Numbered from the stretch's first letter, positions 48,233 to 57,458 are shown. The stretch: 64,000 nucleotides of DNA from Thermodesulfobacteriota bacterium (GCA_040753795.1 JBFMDX010000004.1:124001-188000), one strand, 5' to 3'. Numbers and translations: made by a program. Notes: a model not told the origin generated them from the sequence alone.

Positions 48233-49396
48233 CTACGCGAGCGGATACGAACCGTACTTTCTGGCCGCGTCCAGCATGACCCGCAGCTTGTGCGCCGGCA
48301 TGCTGTCCTCACTGTGGGTGGGGCCGATGATGAAACGCCCGCCGGGGCCGAGCCGGCTGATCAGCTCCTTGACCTTGTCGACGACTTCCCCGTCTTTGGA
48401 CCGCTCCGTCAGGAGGTAATCGATGCCGACGCCGCCCATAATGGTAAATCGCTCACCGTGTGATTTCTTGATGCTGAAAATATCGACGTTGGACGTGTTC
48501 TCAAAGGCATGAAGTCCGTCCACCCCCCATCCCGCGAAAACATCAAACAGCTTGGTGTTGTCCCCGCAGGAGTGAAGCACCACTTTCCTGCCCCGCTGAT
48601 GGATATTCCTGAACAGGCGTTTGTAGCGCTCGCCGAAAACATCTTCCACCATTTTGGGGCTCATGAAGGGCCCGGTCTTGAAGGCAAAATCATCGGTGAT
48701 GATGATGACCGGCGTGCCGGCGTCCATCATGGCGGTGTGGGTCTTGAAATTGATCTCTTCGACGATATCCAGGAACCGCTTGGTGTAATCCGGGTGCTTC
48801 TTGATCCATATCGGGACCTTGGCGATGCCAAAGGTCCAGTTCATGGATTCCTGGAGGCCGCCGAAAAACCCCTGGGTCATGACGCAGGTCTTGTCGCCGT
48901 TTTCAGCCAGGAATTTTTTATAATAAGTATAGACCCGGTGGGCCATTTCATCGGTGTCCGGCCAGTAGGGCCAGGCGTCGAACTCTTCCGGGGTATTGAT
49001 GCCGGGCCCCCGGTACATGTACGTCATGCTGCCGAACCCGTCCGGAATCATGTTGTATATAGAGCCGGTGGTAAACACGATGGTTTTTGAGTCCGGATAA
49101 TGCCAGGAATCATCATAATAGGCCCAGACCAGGTCAAAGCCCATCTTCACCTGGGCCAGGTTCCGCCGTTTGATCGTTCTGACCAGGGTGCTTCTGGCTA
49201 TCGGCCGGGTCAGTTTTTCAGGCAGGTTGTCCAGCAGAAACCGGTTAACCGGGAAATTCGCGAATTTTTCTTCGGATATGAACGGCTTGCCGATGATTTC
49301 ATTGGCGGTCCGGCTTTCCATCATGGCGCAGAAACAGGGAACCCTGTCCACCGGCTTACCTTCGAACGTCTTGTAAATTCTTTCAACCGGATGCAT
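48233..49396 (-). CDS. Uroporphyrinogen decarboxylase (MtaA/CmuA)-type methyltransferase
   Basis: About 387 residues from ATG 49396, chosen for the GGAGG five bases ahead; the frame is open further upstream to 49567. It begins MHPVERIYKTFEGKPVDRVP, the typical start of the UroD superfamily. VVLHSCGDNTKLFDVFAGWG holds the His and Cys zinc-site residues of MtaA-like enzymes, and GGRFIIGPTHSED lies near the C-terminus. Such proteins transfer methyl groups to or from a corrinoid protein, which is encoded just downstream. The methyl donor is unknown; methoxylated aromatics are one candidate. Confidence 0.88.
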   Translation of the reverse strand: MHPVERIYKTFEGKPVDRVPCFCAMMESRTANEIIGKPFISEEKFANFPVNRFLLDNLPEKLTRPIARSTLVRTIKRRNLAQVKMGFDLVWAYYDDSWHYPDSKTIVFTTGSIYNMIPDGFGSMTYMYRGPGINTPEEFDAWPYWPDTDEMAHRVYTYYKKFLAENGDKTCVMTQGFFGGLQESMNWTFGIAKVPIWIKKHPDYTKRFLDIVEEINFKTHTAMMDAGTPVIIITDDFAFKTGPFMSPKMVEDVFGERYKRLFRNIHQRGRKVVLHSCGDNTKLFDVFAGWGVDGLHAFENTSNVDIFSIKKSHGERFTIMGGVGIDYLLTERSKDGEVVDKVKELISRLGPGGRFIIGPTHSEDSMPAHKLRVMLDAARKYGSYPLA

Positions 49397-49616
49397 CGCT
49401 TCCTCCATAATTGATTGTTGACGTGCCGCTATGGTTGTCTTCAGGATACGTTTTCCGTAGATGGCGTCAATTGCCGAAGATATCAATATATTGTCATTTG
49501 ATATCATCTTAGCGCCGGTCCACGCACACCCCGGGCCCGCTGACCGGCCTGCTGGAAGAACCCACACCCCGGTTGCCGGCGAAAGCCCGCGCCGACCGGC
49601 GGCAGCCGGGAAAGCG

Positions 49617-49645
49617 TTGACACACCCGCCTGATCTTGTTACAGA
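49617..49645 (+). promoter_or_regulatory. Candidate promoter for the ThDP enzyme pair
   Basis: TTGACA at 49617-49622, a 17-base spacer and TACAGA at 49640-49645, about 95 bases before the first ThDP gene. It is the only clear signal in the 343-base gap 49397-49739 besides a GGGAGG ribosome-binding site. The -10 is weak. Confidence 0.4.
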
Positions 49646-49739
49646 TATTGGTCAAGAATTAAGCTTCTCCCCTTAAATTCCGGTTTTTAAAATCGATACC
49701 CGTAAAAGAGAAACTTCACCTTTTAGTCGGGAGGTCAAT

Positions 49740-51602
49740 ATGCAAAAGGATGTTTCAGGAGCCCAGGTGCTGGCGCGTTGTTTTGCCTCCCAGGGCATAA
49801 AATTCTTCTTCACGGTGCCGACGCCCAGGCTGGCGCCGTTGATCCGGGCGCTGGAAGATGAAAAGGAGGTCCGCGTCATCACCGCGCACAATGAAACCGC
49901 GGCGGCTTTAATGGCCGATGGTTACATCCGGCGGTCAAGGCTTCAGGCGGCGGTGCTCACGGACGCCAGAGCCCGGGCCATTTCCCAGATCTGCGGGGTA
50001 ACCAACGCCTGGGCGGACAAGGTCCCCCTGGTGTCGCTGTCTTTGTGCGAAAACGACGAGCCGGACGGCAACAAAAGCGTCGAGCGGTGGCGTTATGATC
50101 AGCGCGCCGCCTTTCAGGCGGTCACCAGCTGGAATATCCGGCTGACTTCCCTGGAAGAAGCGCCGGACCGGATCGCCAAATGCCTGCGGGAATCCGTCAA
50201 CAATAAAATGGGACCGGTTCACATTGATATTCCCTTCCGGCTGCTCGGTCAGAGCCTGCCGGAAAGCGCCGTCAGCAGCCCGCCGGAGATGCGTCCGCGG
50301 CCGGTGGAGCCGTTGCGCCTGAGGGCCGAAGCCGCCGCCGTGGCCCGGGCGGCAAAGCTCTTGATGGCGGCCCGGAAGCCGCTGATCTTCTGCGGCGGCG
50401 GCGTCAAGGCGTCGGATGCCTGCGCCGACCTGGTCCGTTTTCTGGAAACCTATAACATTCCCATTGCCACTTCCATGGCCGGCATCGGCAGCCTGCCCTT
50501 GAGCCATCCGCTGTGCCTGGGCGGCCCCAGTTACACGTCCGGCGAGGTGTTTCACGTGGCCGTCAGGGAAGCGGACGTGGTGCTGGCGCTGGGCGCGGCC
50601 TTCAGCGGGCTGGACGGCTTCGGGTTGCCGCCGGTCTGGTCCGGGGCCATCCAATTCATTCATGTGGATATTGATCCCCGGCAGCTGGGACTGAACGTGC
50701 AGCCGGAGGTTCCGGTCCAGGCGGATGCCGGAACTTTTTTAAAACAGCTTGCGGCGGAAATGGAGAAAAGCAATTTTCACAGCGGCCCAAGGTGGAACGC
50801 CTGGAACAACCGGCTGCAAAAGCTCAAGCAAACCCGCCTGGCGCGCCTGGAAAAAGACGCCGAGAGCAAGGGTCGGCTCATGCATCAGGCGAAGTTTGCC
50901 AAGGAACTGGGCAGAATGAAATCGCAACTGCCGGATGACCCGGTAATCGTCATGGACGGCGGCAACACGGTTTTATACATGGCCATGTACGCGCCGGATA
51001 TCGACCCCTGGCAGATTCTCTTTCCTTACGGCATGGCGGCCCTGGGCGGCGGCATCCCCTACGCCATCGGCGCGGCCCTGGCCGCGCCCGGCAAGCCGGT
51101 GTTCCTGGTCACGGGTGACGGGTCCTTCCTGTATAACATTCAGGAGCTGGAAACCATCAAGCGCCTGAATCTGCCCATTACGGTTTTTGTCAATAATGAC
51201 AGCGCCTGGAACATGATCCGTTCCATGCAGAATTCCTTTTTCGCCCAGAATTTCGTGGGCACGGACATCGAAGGCGTTGAGTATGCTCGCATCGCCCGGG
51301 GGTTTGGCTGGAACGCGGAGAAGGTGACCGAGGCCGCGGATATTCTGGCCGCTTTTGAGAAACTGGGCCGGGAGCCCGGCCCCGGGCTGATTGAATGCAT
51401 CACCGACAAGGCCAACACGCCGGACAGCCTGCTGAGCTTCGCGCTGGTGGAGTTTGAGGGGGCGCTGCGATACCTTAATCCGCTCAAGGTCCTGCAAAGT
51501 TTCTGGTTGATGCGCCGACTGGGCTGGTGGCGCAATTTTTACCAGCTGACCTATATCAGAAAAGCATTGCTTCGAATCAACCCCATGGCAAGGAGGGTGT
51601 AA
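49740..51602 (+). CDS. Thiamine-diphosphate-dependent enzyme (acetolactate synthase-like)
   Basis: A 620-residue protein with the three-domain ThDP layout. The PYR domain has ITAHNETAAALMADGY with the catalytic Glu. A central domain follows (GPVHIDIPFRLLG, PLIFCGGGVKAS). The PP domain has an intact cofactor motif, TGDGSFLYNIQELETIK followed by FVNND. About 45 extra basic and aromatic residues trail the C-terminus. It resembles acetolactate synthase or benzoylformate decarboxylase-type enzymes; the reaction is unassigned. The second ThDP gene starts one base after its stop, so the two products may form a heteromer. Confidence 0.88.
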   Translation: MQKDVSGAQVLARCFASQGIKFFFTVPTPRLAPLIRALEDEKEVRVITAHNETAAALMADGYIRRSRLQAAVLTDARARAISQICGVTNAWADKVPLVSLSLCENDEPDGNKSVERWRYDQRAAFQAVTSWNIRLTSLEEAPDRIAKCLRESVNNKMGPVHIDIPFRLLGQSLPESAVSSPPEMRPRPVEPLRLRAEAAAVARAAKLLMAARKPLIFCGGGVKASDACADLVRFLETYNIPIATSMAGIGSLPLSHPLCLGGPSYTSGEVFHVAVREADVVLALGAAFSGLDGFGLPPVWSGAIQFIHVDIDPRQLGLNVQPEVPVQADAGTFLKQLAAEMEKSNFHSGPRWNAWNNRLQKLKQTRLARLEKDAESKGRLMHQAKFAKELGRMKSQLPDDPVIVMDGGNTVLYMAMYAPDIDPWQILFPYGMAALGGGIPYAIGAALAAPGKPVFLVTGDGSFLYNIQELETIKRLNLPITVFVNNDSAWNMIRSMQNSFFAQNFVGTDIEGVEYARIARGFGWNAEKVTEAADILAAFEKLGREPGPGLIECITDKANTPDSLLSFALVEFEGALRYLNPLKVLQSFWLMRRLGWWRNFYQLTYIRKALLRINPMARRV

Positions 51603-51603
51603 G

Positions 51604-53202
51604 ATGAACCTGATAACGGGTGGAGAAGTGCTGGTTGACTGTCTGCGGGCCCAGGGGGTGCGTCAGGTGTTTTCCATCATCGGCGGGCAGATGGGCACGA
51701 TTTACGATACCATCGGCCGCAGGGAGGATATGGACCTGTTTGTTCCCCGCTGCGAAACAACCGTACCGCTCATGGCCGCCGGTTATGTCGCCTCCACCGG
51801 ACGACCGGCGGTTTCCCTGACCACGGTGGGCGCGGGGGTGGTTTACGAAGTGGCGGGCCTGGCCTGTGCCTGGTTTGATTATCTGCCGGTCATTTCATTG
51901 GCGCCGCAGGTGCAGAGCTGGAAAACAAAACCCCATCAGGAAAGCCTGCAGGCCTGCAACCAGGATGAGATTTATTTTCCGCTGACCAAATGGAACACCA
52001 TCGTCTATCACTGGAAACGGATTCCGCAACTGCTGACGCGCGCTTTCCGGGAAGCCTACACCGGTCTTCCCGGGCCGGTCCATCTGGATTTTCCGGTGGA
52101 TATACTGTTCCGGCGGGGTATTTGGGGTCCAAAAGATCTGCAAAAAGTGCCCCTCGTAAAAAGGGAGGCCGTCATTCCCGGCGCGGCCGCGCAGATCGAT
52201 AACGCCGCCGCGGCCTTGAAAAACGCCGGGCGCGGCCTGGTCATCGTGGGGCAGGGAATCGGCCGGAAGGGGCGCTATCGCGGTATCCGCCGGCTTTTAA
52301 ACCAGTGGGGATGGCCGGTTATCACCACGCGCCTGAGCGCGGGAATTCTGCGCGGAACGGATGCGGCCTATGCCGGGCCGGCCGCTCTTCTGGCTGAAAC
52401 CGGAAAAGGCCGGGAACTGCTGAAAAATGCCGACGCGATTGTTGTTATCGGCCTTGATCCGGAAACGGTCGCCCTGGCAGAAGCGTTCGGCTGGGGCGAA
52501 AAACCGCTGGTCCAGATCGAGACCGATCCGTCCGCCCTGCTGACCGCCGCGCGGTTTCCGGTTTATGCCGATCCGATCAGCGCCGTCACCGGCCTGATGA
52601 CTTCGGGCCTGGCCGCTGAACCGGCCGGGAACCGGTTGGCGTCTTTCCGGAGCATTTTTGCCGAACGTGTCGAACAACTGGCCGGTGATGAGAAGGGCAT
52701 CAACCGGGCCATCACCGCCCTGGGCAAGACAACCGGCGAAAAAGATATTATCGTCGCCGACGGCCCCGGCATCGGACGGGCCGCTGCCGGTCTGCTCGGA
52801 GAGGCTGAATATCGCGATTTGTTCTGCCTGGACGAAAACGAAATGCCGGGCGCGGGCCTGCCGTTTGCCATCGGCGCCGCCATCGGCAATCCCGACGCCA
52901 GGGTAACGCTGATTTGCGATAAGGAATCGCTTTTCGCCCATGTGCGCGAAATATCACCCGCGGCCCTGGCCGGCGTGGCGCTGCGCCTTATTGTGGCCGA
53001 TAACCGCAACGCGGCCGTTAACTGCGCCGATACCGCGGCGGTGCTGGAAGGATTGACCTGTTCCGTGGTAAACCGCTCTTCCACCGACGCGATGGAAATA
53101 CCGGAATTCAAAGCCCGGCCCATCACTGCCGTGGTGGTGGCGCCGGACCCGGAAAAAGCGGCAATCACGGCGGACCGGCGGGCCGTGGCTCTGGCATCAT
53201 GA
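51604..53202 (+). CDS. ThDP-enzyme paralogue with degraded cofactor-binding motif
   Basis: A 532-residue protein of the same three-domain family. The PYR domain keeps the Glu (FVPRCETTVPLMAAGYVAST), and the central domain has LVIVGQGIGRKG. In the PP domain the GDGS motif is replaced by CDKES (VTLICDKESLFAHVREIS), and the following NN is DNRN. This should weaken Mg-diphosphate binding at its own PP site. A start one base after the preceding stop implies translational coupling. A partner subunit of the first enzyme is a reasonable inference. Confidence 0.85.
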   Translation: MNLITGGEVLVDCLRAQGVRQVFSIIGGQMGTIYDTIGRREDMDLFVPRCETTVPLMAAGYVASTGRPAVSLTTVGAGVVYEVAGLACAWFDYLPVISLAPQVQSWKTKPHQESLQACNQDEIYFPLTKWNTIVYHWKRIPQLLTRAFREAYTGLPGPVHLDFPVDILFRRGIWGPKDLQKVPLVKREAVIPGAAAQIDNAAAALKNAGRGLVIVGQGIGRKGRYRGIRRLLNQWGWPVITTRLSAGILRGTDAAYAGPAALLAETGKGRELLKNADAIVVIGLDPETVALAEAFGWGEKPLVQIETDPSALLTAARFPVYADPISAVTGLMTSGLAAEPAGNRLASFRSIFAERVEQLAGDEKGINRAITALGKTTGEKDIIVADGPGIGRAAAGLLGEAEYRDLFCLDENEMPGAGLPFAIGAAIGNPDARVTLICDKESLFAHVREISPAALAGVALRLIVADNRNAAVNCADTAAVLEGLTCSVVNRSSTDAMEIPEFKARPITAVVVAPDPEKAAITADRRAVALAS

Positions 53203-53236
53203 AACAGACAGGAGGATAATCATCCGGGGTGAATTT

Positions 53237-54268
53237 ATGGGAATCTGTATAAAAACCGAGCCGATTATCCCGCAGCACCGGTCCATGCACGCCACGCGCA
53301 TTCTGATCGATCTCGCGGAAAAACGCGGGATAGCGGTGAACGAGATCCTGGAAGAAGCCGGGCTTGATTATGCCGACCTGGACAATCCCGACAAATGGAT
53401 ATCCTTTGAGCAGGAACTGACTGTTTACCTGCGGATCGCGGACCGCGCCACCGATCCGGGTTTCGGTTTGCTGCTGGGCCAAAACTACAATATCGGTCAT
53501 CTGGGAAAATGGGTGATGGCCGTGAACTGCTGCACCACGGCCATCGAGGCGATTAAAACAGCCTTTGGGCTCATCGAGTTAGCGCCGGTTTATTTTCAAT
53601 ATATTCTGGAGACAAAGGGTGATACCGCTTTTTTCCGGTTCCGCGAGATATTTGATCCCGGTAAATACCGGCGGTTTATCCATGAAGCCCATACGGTCGG
53701 CTTTTATTATATCTGCCGCGAAATAATGAAAGAGCCGCTCCCGCTGACGGAAGCCCGGTTCGCCTATCCCAAACCCGATTATGTCGAAAAATATCAAAAA
53801 ATTTTCAATTGCCCGATCATTTTCAATGCCGAAGAGACCCAGGCGCTTTTTGCCGGCCGCTATCTGGAAAAACCACTGCCCTGCTCCAATGTGCTGACCA
53901 GAAATCTTTATGAAAAAGAGTGTCGGCACCTGTTGCAGGATTTGGACCGGTTTTCCACAACTGCCGGGCGCGTCAGGCAGTTGCTGCTCTCCTGTGATAA
54001 CGGGTTTGCCGGAATGACCGAGATTGCCCGGCAATTGAATATTAGCCCTCAGACGCTGGGCCGTCGTCTGGCCGCCGAGGGGACTGATTATAAAACCGTG
54101 TCCCGCCTGGTGCGCGAAAACAAAGCCCGCGCTTTCTTAAAAACAACCGATTTATCCATCGAAGCAATCGCCGGCAAACTCGGCTACAGCGATACGGCCA
54201 ATTTCTACCGGGCCTTTAAATCATGGACCGGTCAAACACCGCTTGATTTCCGCCGCAAAAACAGTTGA
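53237..54268 (+). CDS. AraC family transcriptional regulator
   Basis: A 343-residue regulator. The N-terminal 200 residues match the Arabinose_bd-type (PF12625) sensor domain seen in OruR/MmoR-like AraC proteins (DKWISFEQELTVYLRIADRA, FGLLLGQNYNIGHLG). The C-terminal pair of HTHs includes MTEIARQLNISPQTLGRRLA and IEAIAGKLGYSDTANFYRAF. It lies 34 bases after the ThDP pair on the same strand, so it probably regulates that unit. The ligand is unknown. Confidence 0.92.
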   Translation: MGICIKTEPIIPQHRSMHATRILIDLAEKRGIAVNEILEEAGLDYADLDNPDKWISFEQELTVYLRIADRATDPGFGLLLGQNYNIGHLGKWVMAVNCCTTAIEAIKTAFGLIELAPVYFQYILETKGDTAFFRFREIFDPGKYRRFIHEAHTVGFYYICREIMKEPLPLTEARFAYPKPDYVEKYQKIFNCPIIFNAEETQALFAGRYLEKPLPCSNVLTRNLYEKECRHLLQDLDRFSTTAGRVRQLLLSCDNGFAGMTEIARQLNISPQTLGRRLAAEGTDYKTVSRLVRENKARAFLKTTDLSIEAIAGKLGYSDTANFYRAFKSWTGQTPLDFRRKNS

Positions 54269-54306
54269 ATTCAAATTTTTGATTGTTCAAGTGATCAATA
54301 AATATG

Positions 54307-54335
54307 TTGACACCCCGTCCGGCCCGGACTATAGA
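54307..54335 (+). promoter_or_regulatory. Promoter of the second TetR gene, flanked by TGATCA repeats
   Basis: TTGACA at 54307-54312, a 17-base spacer and TATAGA at 54330-54335. TGATCA occurs at 54292-54297 and 54337-54342, each followed by an ATAAATAT-like stretch. The arrangement suggests an autoregulatory operator around the promoter. Confidence 0.6.
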
Positions 54336-54368
54336 TTGATCAGACGATAAATATATGTGGAGGCGGCC

Positions 54369-54968
54369 ATGGGGAGAAAAAGCATTGCTCCGCAACGGCA
54401 AGAGGAAATTTTAGATGCCTTTGAACGGACGATTGAGCAGCATGGTTTTAGCGGCAGCTCTACCCGGAACATTGCCGAAGCAGCCAAAATGAAACAGGCG
54501 ATGATCGCTCATTATTTCGGCAGCAAAAAAGAACTGGTCGATGCGCTGGTCCGTCGGATTACGGATGACTATGTCTTGCGAATGCAGCAAGCCCTGGGAA
54601 ACACATCCGGTGATGTTCGCGTGAAAAGGCTTCTGGGATTTTTGTTCGGTCCCGGTCTGCTGGGGAATAAGACGAAAAGAAACCTGATCGGGCAGCTGCT
54701 GGCAGCCGCCATTAATGATGAAACACTGCGGGCACAGATGCATTTCATGTACCAGTCTTTTATTGAAATCGGCATCCGTGAGCTGAGCCAGACCTTACCG
54801 GAAATACCGGTCCATAAACATAAAGAGTGCGTTTACGGCATCTTGTGCCTGGCTGTCGGAAACGACGCGGTTCTATCCGTTGACTTGCCATATTCCAACC
54901 GGATACTTGCCAGGCAGTGTGCTGAAGTGTTGATCAACAGGTTGAGGATGTCATTAGGTCCTCATTAA
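54369..54968 (+). CDS. TetR family transcriptional regulator
   Basis: About 199 residues from ATG 54369, which has GGAGG at good spacing; GTG 54357 is the upstream alternative. The HTH is STRNIAEAAKMKQAMIAHYF (about 31-50) followed by GSKKELVDALVRR. The C-terminal domain is helical. It precedes a beta-lactamase-fold lipoprotein by 26 bases on the same strand and has a consensus promoter flanked by TGATCA repeats, so autoregulation and control of the lipoprotein are likely. Confidence 0.9.
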   Translation: MGRKSIAPQRQEEILDAFERTIEQHGFSGSSTRNIAEAAKMKQAMIAHYFGSKKELVDALVRRITDDYVLRMQQALGNTSGDVRVKRLLGFLFGPGLLGNKTKRNLIGQLLAAAINDETLRAQMHFMYQSFIEIGIRELSQTLPEIPVHKHKECVYGILCLAVGNDAVLSVDLPYSNRILARQCAEVLINRLRMSLGPH

Positions 54969-54994
54969 CCATAACAAGCCCCGGCGGAGCGCGT

Positions 54995-56227
54995 ATGCAA
55001 AACATTAATTTAAACAAAGTTAAGGCCTGCGGAATGTGCGGTGTTCTGAAACACCTTATCCTGATCATGATGATCGCGTTCATGGCCGGATGCGGCATAT
55101 CCCGTAAAGTGAACCGTTTATGGCAGTTTAATTCTTTGTTTGATGAAGATCGTATTGTCGAAAATTTCCGCAGACTACCCGAATATGTCCCTTATCATAC
55201 CATTCATAAGGGAGACCGGTTGTTTGAGTTCGGCACGGCTTACCGGGAACTGCCGGAATCTTTTGAGTTCCGGGGTAAAACCTGGAACATGAAGGAGCTG
55301 CTGAAAGACACCTGGACCACCGGTTTGATTGTGATAAAAAATGATCAGATCCTGTTTGAAGAATACTATCTGGGCAATACGCCGGATACGCTCAGCATCT
55401 CATGGTCTGTGGGAAAATCCTTTGTGTCAGCTTTGATCGGCATTGCCATTGACGAAGGCTTTATTGAAAATGTTCAGGTCCCGGTATCCGATATCGTCCC
55501 GGAGCTGAAAAATACAGGCTATGACGGCGTTAAGCTAAAAGATGTTCTGCAGATGTCCTCGGGTGTGAAATTCAACGAAGATTACGATGCCTTTTTTTCC
55601 GATATCAATCGCATGGGCCGGACGGTTGCCTTCGGGAAATCCATTAATGAATTTGCCGCCAGCCTTGAAAGGGAAAGAGCGCCCGGAACCGTCAACCATT
55701 ATGTGAGCATGGATACCCAGGTTCTGGGCATGGTATTAAAAGCAGCCACCGGGAAAACGCCATCTGAATATCTTGAAGAAAAGATCTGGAAGCAAATCGG
55801 CATGCAGTCGGATGCCAAATGGCTGGTGGACGATGAAGATATGGAGCTGGTTTTCGGGACACTGAACGTCACCCTCAGGGATTATGCACGGTTTGGCCGC
55901 TTGTACGCCAATAACGGCAACTGGGAAGGGAACCAGGTGGTTCCCGCCCAATGGGTTAAAGCGTCCACAACGCCGGACGCCCCTCATCTGATGCCGGGAG
56001 CAAAGCCCCTGTCGAAATATAAAATGGGATATGGGTATCAATGGTGGATACCGGAAAATCCAAAAGGAGACTTCATGGCTCTGGGGGTTTACGGACAGTA
56101 TATCTATGTGAACCCTGCCAAAAAGGTGGTCATCGCGCAAACTTCGGCCTTCCCTTTCTGGAAAGATGAACTTGAAACCAATGACGTGACCATGGCCTGG
56201 TTTCAATACCTGGCCGATTATTTGTAA
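54995..56227 (+). CDS. Serine hydrolase lipoprotein (class C beta-lactamase fold)
   Basis: A 410-residue protein with a lipoprotein-type signal: a hydrophobic stretch ending FMAGC, Cys at residue 33. The catalytic SxxK is in SISWSVGKSFVSALIG (Ser138, Lys141). VNHYVSMDTQVLG supplies the second-motif Tyr near residue 228. A conserved YGYQWWIPE segment follows. Family members are esterases, DD-peptidases or 6-aminohexanoate-type hydrolases rather than true beta-lactamases. It is probably membrane-anchored and facing the periplasm. The TetR gene just upstream likely regulates it. Confidence 0.9.
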   Translation: MQNINLNKVKACGMCGVLKHLILIMMIAFMAGCGISRKVNRLWQFNSLFDEDRIVENFRRLPEYVPYHTIHKGDRLFEFGTAYRELPESFEFRGKTWNMKELLKDTWTTGLIVIKNDQILFEEYYLGNTPDTLSISWSVGKSFVSALIGIAIDEGFIENVQVPVSDIVPELKNTGYDGVKLKDVLQMSSGVKFNEDYDAFFSDINRMGRTVAFGKSINEFAASLERERAPGTVNHYVSMDTQVLGMVLKAATGKTPSEYLEEKIWKQIGMQSDAKWLVDDEDMELVFGTLNVTLRDYARFGRLYANNGNWEGNQVVPAQWVKASTTPDAPHLMPGAKPLSKYKMGYGYQWWIPENPKGDFMALGVYGQYIYVNPAKKVVIAQTSAFPFWKDELETNDVTMAWFQYLADYL

Positions 56228-56602
56228 TTATTCTTACCGGATAACGGCTTCGCTCTTTATTTATTCATCTTGGCCAATTGGATTGGGGTTGTTTTTTTTG
56301 TTTGCGCTGCAAGGCCAGCTTTAGTTCGATATATTTCACCAAAATGTGTTCGGCTCTCTGGTTAGCTCCAAAAGTTTTCGGAAACCGACCAAAAAATTCT
56401 CCAAGTGTGACCGTATCTGTCACAAAGGCAGGTTATCATGCAATCAAGGTTGAAGAGTTGTGACCGCAAAATATAAAATCAACCAGAACCGGCAAGAAGG
56501 AGTTGACATCTTCAACCGCTCGCATTAAATTGTTAAATACAAATTTGCTTGTGATGCCGTTTTAAATGGCTAGAAACAGGCCCTACGAGATCTGAAAAAG
56601 TT

Positions 56603-56645
56603 GGTCTCCTTGAGTATCAGTTAAACTCATGGAGACCATTTTTAT
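56603..56645 (+). terminator. Rho-independent terminator before the accessory run
   Basis: GGTCTCC (56603-56609) pairs with GGAGACC (56631-56637), extended inward by GAGT/ACTC, then an ATTTTTATTTT tract. It lies in the 508-base gap 56228-56735, which otherwise holds only a short open frame without support. It separates the hydrolase from the small-protein cluster. Confidence 0.8.
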
Positions 56646-56735
56646 TTTAGAGCCTCCTTGAATTGATACTCATCATTTCCGGGAGGTTTTTTATTTTGGG
56701 CAAAAGGGACGGGCAAAACCTAAAGGGGGAAGATC

Positions 56736-56942
56736 ATGAACCTTGACTCTGGTTGGTTCTGGGGCATGGCCGCTTATCGGATATTGTTTTTTGTTTACGT
56801 AACAATAGGATTCAGCGGAGACGCGGACATGTTTCTGTTTGCGGGGGTTGCATCGTTTTTTGACCTGGTCGTATGCAGGACGTTTTATCAAAAGTCTAAA
56901 AGAAAAGATGCACAGGATAAAAAGAATAGGACAGAGATTTAA
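56736..56942 (+). CDS. Small membrane protein, unknown
   Basis: A 68-residue protein with a strong GGGGGAAG site. Two hydrophobic segments are visible (WFWGMAAYRILFFVYVTIGF and MFLFAGVASFFDLVV), followed by a Lys-rich tail. I do not recognise the family. It opens a run of closely spaced plus-strand genes with good ribosome-binding sites. Confidence 0.6.
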   Translation: MNLDSGWFWGMAAYRILFFVYVTIGFSGDADMFLFAGVASFFDLVVCRTFYQKSKRKDAQDKKNRTEI

Positions 56943-56971
56943 TACAACAACCATAACCATGGGAGACCATC

Positions 56972-57118
56972 ATGCTGATGTGGCCGCTTGAGAATATAGA
57001 GTATGAACTGCATCACCCGTTCATTGTTTTGGGTTACAGGGTTTTGGTTCTCATTCTGGCCTTACTGATTGTAGCCAGAATAAAAGCCTCCGGAAAAAAT
57101 AAGAGAACAGGACCGTAA
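56972..57118 (+). CDS. Very small single-TM protein, unknown
   Basis: A 48-residue frame starting behind GGGAGACC. It is MLMWPLENIEYEL at the N-terminus, one TM helix (VLGYRVLVLILALLIVARI) and a basic tail (KASGKNKRTGP). It lies 29 bases after the preceding small protein and 41 before the SemiSWEET-like gene. The positive-inside pattern supports a real membrane peptide. Confidence 0.5.
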   Translation: MLMWPLENIEYELHHPFIVLGYRVLVLILALLIVARIKASGKNKRTGP

Positions 57119-57159
57119 CAAGAAACAAGGGACGCAAGGGGAAAAGGATTCTAACGCTA

Positions 57160-57435
57160 ATGGAAATCGAAAATATCTTTGAACTGATGGGAACAACCGG
57201 CTCTTTAATCCTGTGCGTCAGTGCCGTTCCCCAGATTTTAAAAACCTACCGGCTTAAATGCGCTGACGGTTTGAGCGGGCTGTATCTTCTGGTGCTGGTT
57301 ATCGGAATGGCCCTGATCCAGCTTTATGCCATTCACATAAAAGACGCCGTATTCATCTGGGGCAATGGCATCTCGCTTCTATTAACCTCAATATTGCTGG
57401 GGCTCAGGTGTCAGTACGGAAAAAAAGCAGGATAA
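57160..57435 (+). CDS. PQ-loop/SemiSWEET-like half transporter
   Basis: A 91-residue protein with three predicted TM helices. It carries one PQ motif, CVSAVPQILKTYRLKCADGL, with SGLYLLVLVIGMALIQLYAI as the second helix. That is the layout of bacterial SemiSWEETs, which dimerise into a sugar or small-solute uniporter. The substrate is not predictable. It is embedded among small unknown genes, which is unusual for a housekeeping transporter. Confidence 0.75.
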   Translation: MEIENIFELMGTTGSLILCVSAVPQILKTYRLKCADGLSGLYLLVLVIGMALIQLYAIHIKDAVFIWGNGISLLLTSILLGLRCQYGKKAG

Positions 57436-57458
57436 ACCAACCATAAAAGGAGACGAAA

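Noticed and set aside
49461-49676. Short plus-strand frame before the ThDP genes
   Set aside because: No start signal and it overlaps the candidate promoter.
50540-50565. TTTCACGTGG sequence considered as a second parS
   Set aside because: It is only a half-match, not palindromic, and inside a coding region.
56278-56463. Short frame in the gap before the accessory run
   Set aside because: No Shine-Dalgarno, odd composition and no similarity recognised.
57160-57435. Considered a truncated larger PQ-loop transporter
   Set aside because: Three helices and one PQ motif are the complete SemiSWEET layout, with its own ribosome-binding site.
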